From assembly GCA_028564675.1 (NCBI GenBank), contig JAOVVO010000381.1, positions 1 through 64,000 of the forward strand: a DNA stretch of 64,000 bases, read 5' to 3'. This document shows, in pieces, positions 48,301 to 60,446 of this stretch; within the stretch, counting starts at the first letter, position 1; every line of letters starts with the position of its first letter. A model generated the notes under the pieces. The model ran no database searches. It was not told the DNA's origin and saw only the letters and a program-made list of their open reading frames with translations. The translations under genes and the position numbers were made by a program. The DNA is from Onchocerca lupi. Its lineage: Eukaryota; Nematoda; Chromadorea; Rhabditida; Onchocercidae.

Positions 48301-50039
48301 TTTCTAGCGCGCGCATGTGTCACCTCATTTTTCAGTTCTTCAGAAAAAAACTGACTAGAATGATTCCTAAGCCACTTTTTTAATCAGATGTCTCAGACAA
48401 TCTTTCAACTGTAGTTGATTCATAGTTTGCTTAGCAGAGAATTCTTATGCAACGACCAGGCTAATATTAAGGCTGGTCGGTATTTGTATTACATGAAACT
48501 CTAGTTTCTGAATAGATTCAATGCAAGAAATTTTGGACTAATATAAATCCCGTTGGGAATTATTCCATATAATCTTGTGTGAATAATCTGGCAGTGCCAA
48601 CAATGACTCACTGACATATTTTAATCTTTTGGCCAACATTCACGGAATTGGTGATTCCATTGGAAATTTCTTCTTTTCTTCCTAAAAATTCCTGAATCCA
48701 AGTTTATTTTACCGAAAAGATTGTAGTAGGGAACAAAAACAACGTATACTAGGATAGTATAACAAAATTACAATAATGATAATAATAATTTAGATAGTGA
48801 TGATCTTGATGAAGATTAAAAAAATACGTGAGAATTAAGACGATTTATAAACACTCGCCCGGAGCATCTAATCACTGAATAGGCTCTATCATCGCTTCAT
48901 TTTCTTCTGTTGTCTACTTACCATTTATTCTTTTTGTTCGGACAATTTTCATTTTTTCGTTTTAGAAAGACGTCTTAAATTTCCAAGCCTGAAACGATGT
49001 ATATCTTGAATATTTAATAATTATAATAATTGTAAACAATAATTACAAGACCAATAATAATTATAATGATGATAATATGTGATTTTTTCTGTGGAATTAC
49101 TGCTACAGGAACAAGTCGGCATGCTAAAGAAATATACCATCAACTGAGCTCCTTTGAATTGAAGTGGTCTGTTTTATCTTCGATTATTACCGAGTTATCC
49201 TACTACCGATAGCGACTATATTCCTAATGACTAAAAATGCTCAAAGAAAGCACCCTTTCTACATCTTTTTTTATCAAAAAAACCAATCCGAGTGAAGAAA
49301 TTATCAATAGAAATTTGTTGGTAACTTTTGAAATTCCAACTTTCCCGAATGAAATTCATTAATTTGTTCTCTTTTTTCTCTCCATTATATTATGGGGTAA
49401 TGGTTGCATGAATAAATACATTCACAATAACAGCTGTTTTGTAGCAAAGTACGACAACTAATCTAATAGACGGGCCGGAACATCTCGTAAAATTGGCATC
49501 ACTTTGCAGTTCTCAGTATTTCCCAATATTGTTTCCCTTCTAATTCTCTGTTAGAACCACCGTTTCTTACTTTAAACTTTTCTCTAGTCCATTCTAATCT
49601 GTCTTCTTTTTTGTTTTTTCAGTACATGTATACATATATGCATGCATTTTCTGCGACACTCTTCTTGCAGTTACACATTTTGCATGCTTTTTGACTTTGC
49701 ATTTTGTTTGCCTGATTTGCAACAGTCTATTTTACCAACTATTACACAAATTATTGCCATATTCTCTTCATAATAAGCCTCCGTATCACATCACATCATG
49801 AACAGCGTCATTTCACCAGAATTTAAGGCTTTATATCTCCCCCCAAAAACAGTGCTCTTGTGTTGATTTTCGCTTGAATTAAATATGAATTTAATCACTA
49901 TTCCGTCTCTTATAAATCTCCTTAAATTCTTCCACCTGAGAACCAATTTCGACACAAATCGCTTAGCTTCAAATTTTTGAAAGTCATTTTATTCTGGTTC
50001 AAGACAGTTGTCATCAAACGAAATTGCTTATGTATGTCA

Positions 50040-50125
50040 GCATGTGTGTGTGTATGTGCCTGTGTATGTGTCTGTGCATGTCAATGTATAGATGTTTGCA
50101 TGTGCATACATGTGTGTTGTTTCTT
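50040..50125. repeat. TG-rich microsatellite
   Basis: Interrupted gtgtgtat/gtgcctgtgtatgtg tract. Confidence 0.85.
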
Positions 50126-50334
50126 ATCTATGTGATGTGCATTACAGACATTCTGCACTCCAACGACGTACGTAAAATTGGCAGTCATGCATAAAATTGC
50201 GATCGTCGTCGTTACTACCGCTGGTTGGGTGTCATTGAGAAATATTCCCTTAAAATGCATTGAAATTTGTGATTGACTGCAAAATTTCAATTTCATTACA
50301 GAAATTTTAATGCTAATAAGAAATTTGTTATCGG

Positions 50335-50388
50335 TATTACTATTATTATTACTTCCAACTGTATTACTATTATTATTACTTCCAACTG
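50335..50388. repeat. Perfect 27-bp tandem duplication
   Basis: The unit beginning tattactattattattactt and ending ccaactg occurs twice back to back (50335-50361 and 50362-50388) without mismatch. Confidence 0.9.
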
Positions 50389-50849
50389 CCGCCGATTTCT
50401 TTATAATCACATCATTTTTACAAATCACTTTTGCAAATGATAAAAAATCCTTATTTATTCATTTTTGCTGTTTTATTTGCCTTTAATTGTTCCGTATTTT
50501 TCAAATTTCTGTCATTCTGAGCGAATAGTGCTAGTAATTATCAGTGTTAAAAATGAAATCAATAACCTAAATGAAGTAATTCGTATTGAAGCAACACCCA
50601 TGCAACTACAATACTTTGACTGCCAGAAATTCTCTTTTAATTGGTTGAACTTTAATCGAAGCAAATGCTTCTATCCTTGTGACTGCATGTTCCGACATCT
50701 TTGATTGCCATATTTGGAAAATCACTTCTTGAACTCTTAATTCCGGTTTTTCACTTTTTGTTTTGTTTTCCCAGAAAAATATTTTTTCAGAAGGAGGATA
50801 AGGCGAAACGGTAGATTGATAATGAAGGATTGAAAAACTGCATCATTTT

Positions 50850-50894
50850 AAAGAGAAATAATTCACGCTGGACATGCGTGAATCATTTCTCTTT
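50850..50894. repeat. 19-bp near-perfect hairpin with 7-base loop
   Basis: Arm aaagagaaataattcacgc (50850-50868) pairs with gcgtgaatcatttctcttt (50876-50894) with one mismatch around the loop tggacat. Possible non-coding RNA hairpin or palindrome. Confidence 0.8.
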
Positions 50895-51377
50895 TATTGA
50901 CTGAGAAAATTTTTCTGGGTCAAAATAATCCGGTTGTTTTGTCATGTGATGTTAAAGATAATGTAAACGAGATGTGTTGATACGCCGTCCTGCTTAATAT
51001 CTTCACTGGATTTATTTTTATTTGAAAAATAATTAGTTCCGGGTTGGAGATTTTATCTGTGACTAAGAAAAGAACTGAATTATTCGAAACACAACTGCAG
51101 GAATCTGCATGATTGATTGAGGATTAAAAGTAGAAAAACTTTATAACTCAAAACAATAGAAAAGTTTAGACAATGCGAGGCTATATACCATTTTTAACTT
51201 TCAGTTAATTAGTTCATTGTTAATTGAAAACATGAATCATTTCAAATAAGTTCTCTTTGAGGGTAGAACAATTTGAAATCTTCAAGGAATATAAATCATT
51301 TGTTCACAAATAATCACTTTTTTCGATTTGCAAAATGTATGCAATCTTTCCACTGCTTGCTAGATTTAATTATTCGA

Positions 51378-51472
51378 AATAATAGCTAGTTATTTTGGAT
51401 AAAGTTATAAGATCTTGGAACATGTTTCCAAGGTCTTACAACTTTATCTAAAATTCTGATAATTAAGATTTG
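51378..51472. repeat. Long inverted repeat with tiny loop
   Basis: The core gataaagttataagatcttg-gaa (51398-51420) pairs with tttccaaggtcttacaacttt-atc (51425-51448). Weaker pairing continues outward through tagttattttg and aaaattctgataatta. The loop is only about 4 bases. Confidence 0.75.
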
Positions 51473-54400
51473 AACGCTGTGCTTTGAAGGGAGAATGTCC
51501 CAGCTCAAGTAAACTGGAATTTGAGAATTAGCTTTTTTCTTGATTTAATGAATAATAAATCAAGAACCACAGCTTCCATAAACTCTCGGTTTACCGATCT
51601 TCAAGACCAAATAAAAACTAAGAACTAAAGAGGAATGATATAATATTAAATTAGCACTTTGATTTGAATTCCGTAATTTAGATTAGAATATCTGCTATAG
51701 TATTTGACATAAAGCGTTTTTACATTACTGTTTAGAAGGTAAACATCGACGATCTTTAAGGTAAAAAATATTTGAATCTTGTAATGTTTTTGAGGCTGTG
51801 CCAATTAATTTTTGCAAACCGTTTTTTAAAATTTACTTGTGTGTTACGTGGTTTTTATTTATATAACGTTTGCTATCTCTTACCACAATTTCTCTTTCGA
51901 CTTTCAAAATTTGAATGTATTGTGTGCTAAATTTATTTAAAAACTATTCTCACATTATATACTTCAGCGTAATGTGCCATAAATTTACAATGACTATTAT
52001 GGATGCTTTTCCATTTCATCAAAATATTTGCATTTAATTGATGTAATATTACAAAATTTCAAATATTTAATCAATTTGTACTTTATTCGCTGAATTTAAT
52101 TAATATTCAGTTTTCAAATTGTTTTATTATAATTGTCACACATCAATTTGTTTTATTTATTACTTGTGGTGAATGTATTTTCTATGCGAGGGTTGAAAAG
52201 AAAAAGTTTTAGGGAAATCCGTTTACGGAAAATCTTAATATTGATTTGAGATCGGTATATTTTAAGATTTCATGCAAATATTTTGAAAGGTTTCCGAGTA
52301 CTGGGTTTCATGATGAAACCATTTCGACCTAGTGACCAAAAATCAAATTTCATAAGGCAATTTATCATTTCATACACACATCGAATCTTAATGGTGTTTG
52401 TTTAAGAAGATACACCGAATTGATATTTAGCCTAAATAAGTAGCCAAGAATACGGGATAGGCATGTTTGAATTTCTCGAAACTGTATTTAGTTGATTGAT
52501 TTAAGAATCAAATTCTGTTGAAATATCACATGATATGGGTTTTAGTCATCAGCAAAAGTTTTGGATAAATGAATTTTTTCGGAAAAGATCATGAATGGAA
52601 AGAATAAGAGAGACGTTCTTTTATCGTTTCGATGTCCAAAAATGAATCATAAACAATATTAAGTTGATTTGTGCCAATTTGTCGTTTTTACAACAATGAT
52701 CGATTCAAAATCGATTAAAATGTTGATGAATCAAGACATTAATAAATGTGCGAGGTTTCATTTTCTCGGTTTCAATTATTTCGATTTTCAATTATGCGAG
52801 GTTTCAATTATTTGAGTATCAGATTTGCATGGAAACTCAAAGCATTGTTTTTGGAATTCCCAGGAAATATACTCCGGGATGAAGAGACTGAATTGCAATT
52901 TTGATAGCGAGGATTAGATTAGGTTAGGAATGACGATTAGAATATAGTCAAGGATGGATTGTGCATTGTTATCGATCATCATTCTTTTCAATGCAAAGAA
53001 TGTCATCCAAGTCAGCCTCTCATGAAAATATCGTTTTTCCTCAGATCAAATTTTGCATATTCATGTAATTTTGGCAGTAATTTTCTTTGATGGTAAATTT
53101 TCTGAAGCAACATAAAATTTTTCAGAAATTTTAAATTTGAAAAATATGAGTAACAAAAGTTTCCAGTATTGCAAGCTTTATTAAATTTTCACCATTCTCA
53201 AACTTTCATGATGTTGCAATTTCATTTTAACCAATTAAGCCGCTATATAATTTAACCATCGATCGGATTAATTTCGGCTCAACTTTTCTATGGACAAAAT
53301 CATAAATAGTAACCAGCTTTTATTTGTTCTTAATAATATTGATTATATTTTCTCTCTTTTAAATAAATAATCAATTATACTGCTTTGCTTATATATCAAA
53401 ATTGGTTACTATTTAAAAAAAAAAAAAAAAAAAAACACATGAGAATCCTTTTTCCTCGAATTAGGAACAATTATAGTTACCTGAATGTTGTTCTTTTTCC
53501 CTATTTTATATTCAAAATGAGGTTAGTGCACTCGATAATGCTTCTTCAAACGAGAAAAATACACAAAGAATTAAACTACAATTTTCTCTCTCAAAAATAC
53601 TGCTTACACCAGCGGTTCCAAATTTCTCAATTTATCGGCTAAGACTTAATCGTACTTTGAAATCAAAAATTCCGGCGAATATTCAAATATTAGATATTTT
53701 TACCTTTTAATATTGCTAGGATAGAATTTATATGTAGATTCAGTGAAGTTGTTTTCTTTCTCAACATATTTAGATTTGTAATCGGTCATTTTTCTTCAGC
53801 AAATCTGTGGTGAGAGTAAATTAGTCATTTTTAATCACAGACAGCAATAACAGTAGAAATCACGATATCGTGGCAATAATAATTGCTGTTTGTTACACTT
53901 TACATAAACAAAACACTTAGTGAAAGGTTAAAAAGCATTAGTTAGCATGAGTTGTATAGTGGAATTACCGCTTGATACGGTTCATTAACTTTGTTGTTTG
54001 TCGGAGAATCCGACTGATCGAAACAGATGGAAGAATGAACTCTGCTTGAATTAAGAATAACAGATGTATCAGTGTTATCCACTAGCCACTTTTCCCTTTT
54101 TCATTATTTTTATACCATATGGTATGCAATACAAATAGGAAAATCCATATTTCAAAAAGAGAAAATTCATTTTATGAAAAGCAAGTTTTGAGAAATATTT
54201 GAATGCTGAAAGATGCTTGCTTTATGATTACAAATGTTACACTGTGATGTTGTTGTTTCAAAATGATCTAAAAAAAAATTCGTTTGCTGCTGAAAAAATT
54301 CAATTTAATCGCCATTCCCTGTCTTAAAATTAACTGTGAAATTCTTGTCAAATTCCTAATACACGACACTTTTTACTGTTCAGAGATGGGAATCATAGAT

Positions 54401-54814
54401 TGTTCATACTGAAGACAAGAAACAAAGTTTGGAATGAAAAGTAGTACGATCTGGTTACTGTGACCATTTGATGGCTTCATGATTTATGCTCCCTTGATAT
54501 CTTTTTAATGCGATAATTCGTAGTAGTAGTTGTCGGATATTCCATGATAAATAATGACCATTAATACATTCATTTGATAATGGCGATGAATAAGTCAATT
54601 GACAAATATATGAAGAAATCAAAAACTTGAAGTTCAAGTAAAAAAATTGAAAAATTATCACTATTTGATGATGTTTGATTGGAAATTTCTTTTTTGCCTA
54701 TATATGCCGGAATAAATTGTAAATATTTGTTTCTTATGGCTGAAAAATGAGTTCTTGCAAGACTTCCTTACACAATTTATTATATTTCGATGTTCGCTTG
54801 ACCTTGTTCTATGT

Positions 54815-54834
54815 TTTTTTTTTTTTTTTTTTTT
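54815..54834. repeat. Poly-T run and pyrimidine-rich tract upstream of the Knickkopf-like gene
   Basis: A run of about 20 T is followed at 54900-54975 by a CT-rich tract (ccctccttcttctccatccc...). Open frames on both strands here come from that composition. Confidence 0.8.
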
Positions 54835-55043
54835 CTTGTTTTCTTTCGTGTCACAGCAAATGTCATCCAACCACTCACCTCATCGTCGGTATACACAGAT
54901 CGTATTTCTCGTCCTTCTTTACCCCTCCTTCTTCTCCATCCCTTCATACTCTTTTCCTCCCCTTCTTTCCACTTGGAAAGATGAAAGAGCATTTTACCTC
55001 TAGCCAGTTTTGCCACCAATTCTTTTCACTTTCAGAATTAAAT

Positions 55044-58000
55044 ATGGTACCAACTTTTCGCTCGCACTTATTTGCTTGGTTCTTATCAGTTTTATCAGGT
55101 ATTTCAAGAATTTCCCAATCAAAACTTCCATAATTATTCAATTATCCAAATGATCACAGGCGGCGCACAGTGACATCTTTTTCTGAAAGTTGTAATTACT
55201 GAATCACAAATCATTTGTATAGGTATCTCCAACTATGAATTTAACGAAATTGGACAAATTAGCTTTTTAGGAATATCAAGTTGAAGACATTTACAAAATT
55301 AGTTCGTTTCAGGCATAGGAGCTGATACTAACTTAACAATCAATTCTTACGATCCGGAGTATGGAGTATATATTGGTGAATTGCCTGATCCATCAGATGC
55401 AGATATTAAAGGACGAGTTTATATCGTAAATGAAACAACTTTGCAAATTGTCAATTTTACTTATAATGGTAAAGCACCAGGTAGGCTGAATTTTATGCAT
55501 ATCTAAAAATTATCATTTTGGAACTCTGTCTATCTCTATTTTTGTAGTTTATCTCTTGTGCATTAAAAAAATGGAAAAAAACTAATCTAAGATTTTCTGA
55601 AAATCGAATAAATCCCAGTAAAACTTCTCATCCATTTTTGGCTCACTGTTAATTTTAATTATGCAAAGAAATATTCTGAAGAATATAACTTAAAAAAAAA
55701 AAAAAATCAAGAATTAAAAAAATTCATTGCAGAAACGAAGCTTTTGGAACATAGTATTTTAAGATGAATATTAACATTTTTTAATGCAGGCTTGCGTCAG
55801 TCCAAAATTCATAGTAATGAGATGAATTAATTGGATGAATTCATGCGTTAAAGAAATGAATAATTTTGCGGAGAAAGGGCACTCAGTTGATCTCCCGTAG
55901 TGCCATCGTATAAACTGAGCTCTTCCAAATTCATGAAACATGTAGTATATTATAAAACTTCATTTTAGTTTTTATGCAACATTATCGAGTTAACTTCAAT
56001 AATTTGAAATTTGCAATATTCATTCAGAAATCTAATCCTGCCTTTTCCTGTTATACTTATGCTCATTATTAATTCACTTTGATTGCATGTCAATTGCCTA
56101 TCTTTATATACATGTAGTTTTGAAATATTTCAAAAAATTACTTCAATACATAAATAAGATGTAGAAATAATTTCCAAGATTTCAAGTTCTTAACTCATAG
56201 AATCATAGGGAATAATTTATGATGGGAACTAAAACTTTTGAGTCCAGCAATCTAGACAAATATCAAATAAAATAACTCAACATGAATTGATCATAACTCT
56301 TAAAAGGAAGCATTTTTAAGATTAACGCAATATTTGCACTTAAACCGAATTATTGCTTAATATTCGAAGTAAAAATTTAGAATCTTTCAAAATAAGGATT
56401 TGAATTTGTTCAGATTTACGAAGTGATCAGTACTAAAAGTATAATATAATCCCGCCGAGTTCATGATCTTTGAGAGTAGTAATCTTTGATTTTTACACGA
56501 AAACCTTATATCATTTTTGCATTTGTCATTCGCTTATTGTTTTCGATCAAATTTTTATCACCAGTTTAGAAAAATGAGAAATAACCTATTATCTTCATTC
56601 TATATCTGCCCACTACCACCCGTTCTAAAAAGGTGTTTTGACCTTTCAACACGATTAAGATACAATACACTTTTAGAGAAGTTTCTTTGCTCTCTTTTTC
56701 ACTTTTCCAAGTTGGATTTGATTAAAGTGCGACAAAGAATGAGCGATTTTCGTTTCGATTAAGAGCATCATACATACCTAATCTATTTTATGATTTGTTT
56801 ATAATTCATGATTTTAGCTTAGTTTCCATGTCTTCTCTTCTCCTCTTATTTCCTCATTTATCTTCTCCATTTCCTTGTTATTCAGATGACATTTTTGTTT
56901 ATGCCACAGTTATTATTCAAATTCGAAACAGATGAGTTGTAGGAGTTACGAATTAGTTTCTTCCCAATGAGATAATTAAGTTTGCTATTTGCCTGTCATT
57001 TAATTGCACTGTATCCAATGACAAACATACATTTACTGGCTCTCTTTTATAACTCAGCCAAAAATCAATTGAAATTTCGTGCAAAATGTAATCCATTTTC
57101 ACGGACTCCCGTCAAATGATATTTGGACGAGTGATCAGTCTGTAATAAATATCAGGAATAATTGAAGCAGTTTTTTAATAAATTTTAAAAAAATACTGGT
57201 GCTTGCCAAACCTTAAATTTACTGTTTAATTGCTTAATATTATTGTTACAATTTTTTGGCATCCACAACAATGAAAAACTGAGATACATCCGTTTATGTC
57301 CACTTTCACTACTTCTACTTTTCAAAAAAAAAAAAAAAAAAAGAAAAATCTGTTTATTAGGAATTTTAAAATAAAGTCCTGTCAATTATAGGTTCCATAT
57401 AATTTTGTTCATTAATAATTCCAGATTTGTATTTTTGGCTGGATCAAAGTGACGCACCATCTGTTGACGGTCTCAAGATTCCATCATTTGAATTTGGGCA
57501 TGTCTATTTTTATAATATAAATTCGTCAAACCATGGATAAATTCAAAAATTTGGTACAAAACTGGATATCTGACAAAGATTATCTTTTTTTATTCTAGTA
57601 AAAAATGATTAGTTGCAGGATTGCTCCAATCGGTCCGTACAAGGATGCAGAACGAGTTGTACTGATATTGCCTGGACTTCACAAAATAAGCTCATTCAAA
57701 AGTCTTTCTCTATTCTGTCTCAAATTTGAGGTAAATCTGTTATCAGTTTATATGTAAATTAGTTTTAGTGAAAATTTCCAATACAAAAATCCAAGAAATA
57801 AGATCAAGATAATTCGTTATACCTTGAATCGAAAGACTGGAATTCTGAAGTATGGAATATGAATTTTGCAATAAGTAATTATTTTTACCGTTGCTGAATA
57901 ATTTAATTTTTTATAAATTTCAGCACAACTTTGGCACAACTTTGATTCCGGATACTTTAGTCATCCCGAAACCACAATTTCTAGCTACTGAGTTACGTGG

Positions 58001-60446
58001 TAGTCGATATAATGTTGGTTCCGGGCCCATCTTGATAATTGATAGAAGGACAATCAAGATTTTCGGATTTACGTTTGATGGTGACAAAGCACCAGGTAGG
58101 ACTTCAGTCAGATTTTACTAATTCTATCGAATTTTGAAGTTGCTGATTTAATAACATAAATTTGCACCTAGACGGTTACTTTTTTGTTGGTCGAGGACCG
58201 AATGTTGCGCATGATTCTGGAGTAAAAGTATCGATTCGTGGAAGAGATACTGCAGGGATGTAAGTGCAAATATTTTGTATAAAAACTTTGCTAATAAAAT
58301 AAATTAAATTTAGTTGCTACATGGATAGCATTATTTTAGTTACAATATTTAGAGTTTTAGTATTTCAGATTAGCCAATTGCTTATCCCTTCCGAAATCCG
58401 TTATTCATCAACAGAAAAATAAATAAATAAGTAAAAAAAATAATAAAAATAACGAAAATAAATAAATATGACGAGATTTTCAGATTCTGAAAAGATCCAA
58501 GCGTAGATGTTTGTTTTTTCAGGATAACCGCAATGAATGAGCGATATCGCGGTGGACAGGATATAATCATAGATTTACCTGCAGAATACGCCATTAATCA
58601 TATCGATTGGTTATCCGTTTACTGCTACAAATTTCGGGTTGATTTCGGACATGTATCTATTACGAATGTATCCCAGAGAATACCTCCCTATGTGCCACCA
58701 CAGAAACGAGTAAGTCAGTTCCTTATATTCAAATGCATAACGAAAGCTTCTGCGAGGTTACTCATAATGTTTACATAGCTTCTTGTACTGAAATTATTTA
58801 TCAACCAAATTTCAGATTTTTTTCGTCGGCCCGTTTAATTTCAAAGCATTTGAAAATCAGATCACACATCAAAAGTAAAAGTAGGACTTGAACATTGCAA
58901 ATTCTCTACCCATCTTTCTTCACTAAATTAATGTCTTTCTGACGGGAAACATGAAAATTTATGTTTTTGGACCAATATTCTAAGGATAATTCAGAAAATC
59001 ACAGAGCTCTTCAGCAGATATCAAATGCATTTCATCATTTTTCAGTTCGATGATATAGAACTTTCCAAAACTGATGGTTGGCCATTAATTTCACTGTTGG
59101 GGACAGATGATCGTTTAAATTTTACATTTCAATTGGGACCACCTGGTGGTCGACGAGGATATCAGGTAGTTTTTTGCTTTTCCGACAAGAGATGTGAACT
59201 GTATAGTGTCCATTAAAGATTATTAGAATTTTGATGTTATAGATCAGATTTTTAAAAAGAATTAGCAGATTTTAATTTGGTGTTACAGTTTATGGCACAT
59301 GCTAGGCCAGCAAAGTATGTATGGTATGTGAATGGCTATTTGGCTGATATCTATTTGAAACGTGGTGTCACATATACATTCAAGTAAATTTTGAAAATTT
59401 GGAAAAAAATACGAACGTAAATGTATACAAATCTTTTAAAAGTTCCTACACATGAAATTTTCGGTGAGGAATAAATTTAGATGTGTCGATAGAATGGCAG
59501 ATGGTACAATAAGTACAAGAAGTTATTTCAAGTGTTATGAGAATCATTTTGAATCCAAATTTTCTATGTAGTTCACTTTTTAGTTACCATTAATCTTTAC
59601 AAATCAACATTAGTAATGATGGACGTTTTAGTGTCGAAGGTGGTAACGATAAGTCCACAAGCGATTTTTACAATCCGTTATACATATCAGATGATCCTTT
59701 TGGTGGATTCGCTAAATTATCCAGTGATGAACGAGAAGTATCAAAACATTTCTTAGCTATGGGGAATTAATCGATCGTTTCCGCCTTGTTTTTTGTATCC
59801 TTAACTCAGATTTATAATTCCTTAAGTTCTATCAATTAAAAAAATTGCTACATTGCAGCAAGTGAAAATAGTGGCTGGGCAGAACCCAAATGAAACAGCT
59901 GGTCGTCTGTGTTTGTGGTCTCACGACGGTGAAGATAATGACGATGCTGATAAATTTGATAGTTTTATTGAGTATCGGCGTTCACTTAAGTTAAAATGCA
60001 TTGAAACATCTAAAACAGCAACTTTCAACTTTACTCCAACAGCTGAAACACCCGATACTCTCTATTATCAAGTAACTTTCCCACACTAAGAATGTATATT
60101 TATTCGTTTTATTTTCAACTTTTCAAATCAAATGAGTTTTTCTCCTGTTACTTAGTCATTTTAAAGCTCACTTACTGGTTTTTAATATTTAGCTGAACTA
60201 TTACAGAGCTACTCAACATATAATATGGGCTGGAAGATCCATGTTGTGGATGAATTACCAAAAGATATCGCAGATTTTGTGGAAGAGCCATATCAGTACG
60301 ACATCTGGTTGCAGCAACATAATTTGCTAAATGCCAAAGAGGGATCATTATCCGGAGCAGCCTCATATTCTGGTGTCTATATTTACGCCGTCCCATCAAT
60401 ACTATGTTACGTGATATGCAGTGCTTCCGTTTTAATGTTGCAATAA
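55044..60446 (+). CDS. Skeletor/Knickkopf-like protein, DM13 x2, GPI-anchored, no DOMON
   Basis: Twelve exons join in phase, 542 aa: 55044-55098, 55313-55480, 57425-57497, 57619-57730, 57924-58095, 58172-58259, 58523-58709, 59046-59165, 59289-59383, 59632-59737, 59859-60071, 60207-60446. An acceptor (cactttcag) lies 8 bases before the ATG, suiting trans-splicing. Order: signal peptide (1-18); DM13 domain one (about 19-136; FTYNGKAPDLYFWLDQ); DM13 two (about 137-260; FTFDGDKAPDGYFFVGRGP, then IDWLSVYCYKFRVDFGHVSI); Skeletor/Knk C-terminal cupredoxin-like region (FQLGPPGGRRGYQ, KYVWYVNGYL, VEGGND, LYISDDPFGGF, DTLYYQ, MGWKI); hydrophobic tail fit for GPI attachment. The DOMON domain normally between the second and last part is missing. 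Exon 3 needs a GC donor (ttgg/gcatgt). In insects Knickkopf protects and organises cuticular chitin; a cuticle or eggshell role here is inferred. Confidence 0.85.
59402..59565 (+). mobile_element. Helitron-related debris in a Knickkopf-like intron
   Basis: acgaacgtaaatgta is followed by cttttaaaagttcctacacat-gaaatttt and later tttcaagtgttatgagaatc, aligning in order with 33668-33785 (gttcctaaacatgaaattt, tttcaagtgttgaaagaatc). It fills most of the intron between exons 59289-59383 and 59632-59737. Confidence 0.45.

Larger units (their letters stand above)
44509..55043. other. About 10 kb without a supported gene
   Basis: A minus frame 45249-45025 (MAISPAADPSSLLLVG...) is open for 74 codons but unspliced and of unknown family. 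A minus exon-like block at about 54048-53969, between an acceptor (caagcag) and a donor (gcg/gtaattcc), is open in two frames. A frame at 48320-48075 (-) is unusually G+C rich. I could not link any of these into a gene. The stretch also holds hairpins, microsatellites and A/T runs listed separately. Confidence 0.45.

Noticed and set aside
48075..48320. G+C-rich minus-strand frame
   Set aside because: No ATG in a good place, no acceptor and no partner exon. It remains possible as an isolated exon.
54744..55141. Several long frames on both strands
   Set aside because: They derive from the poly-T and CT-rich tract upstream of the Knickkopf-like start; only ATG 55044 with its upstream acceptor fits the gene.
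59614..59631. Upstream acceptor for the exon ending 59737
   Set aside because: It is in frame, but it would insert six residues before the family-conserved VEGGND; the acceptor at 59631 gives the usual YTF-x-VEGGND spacing.
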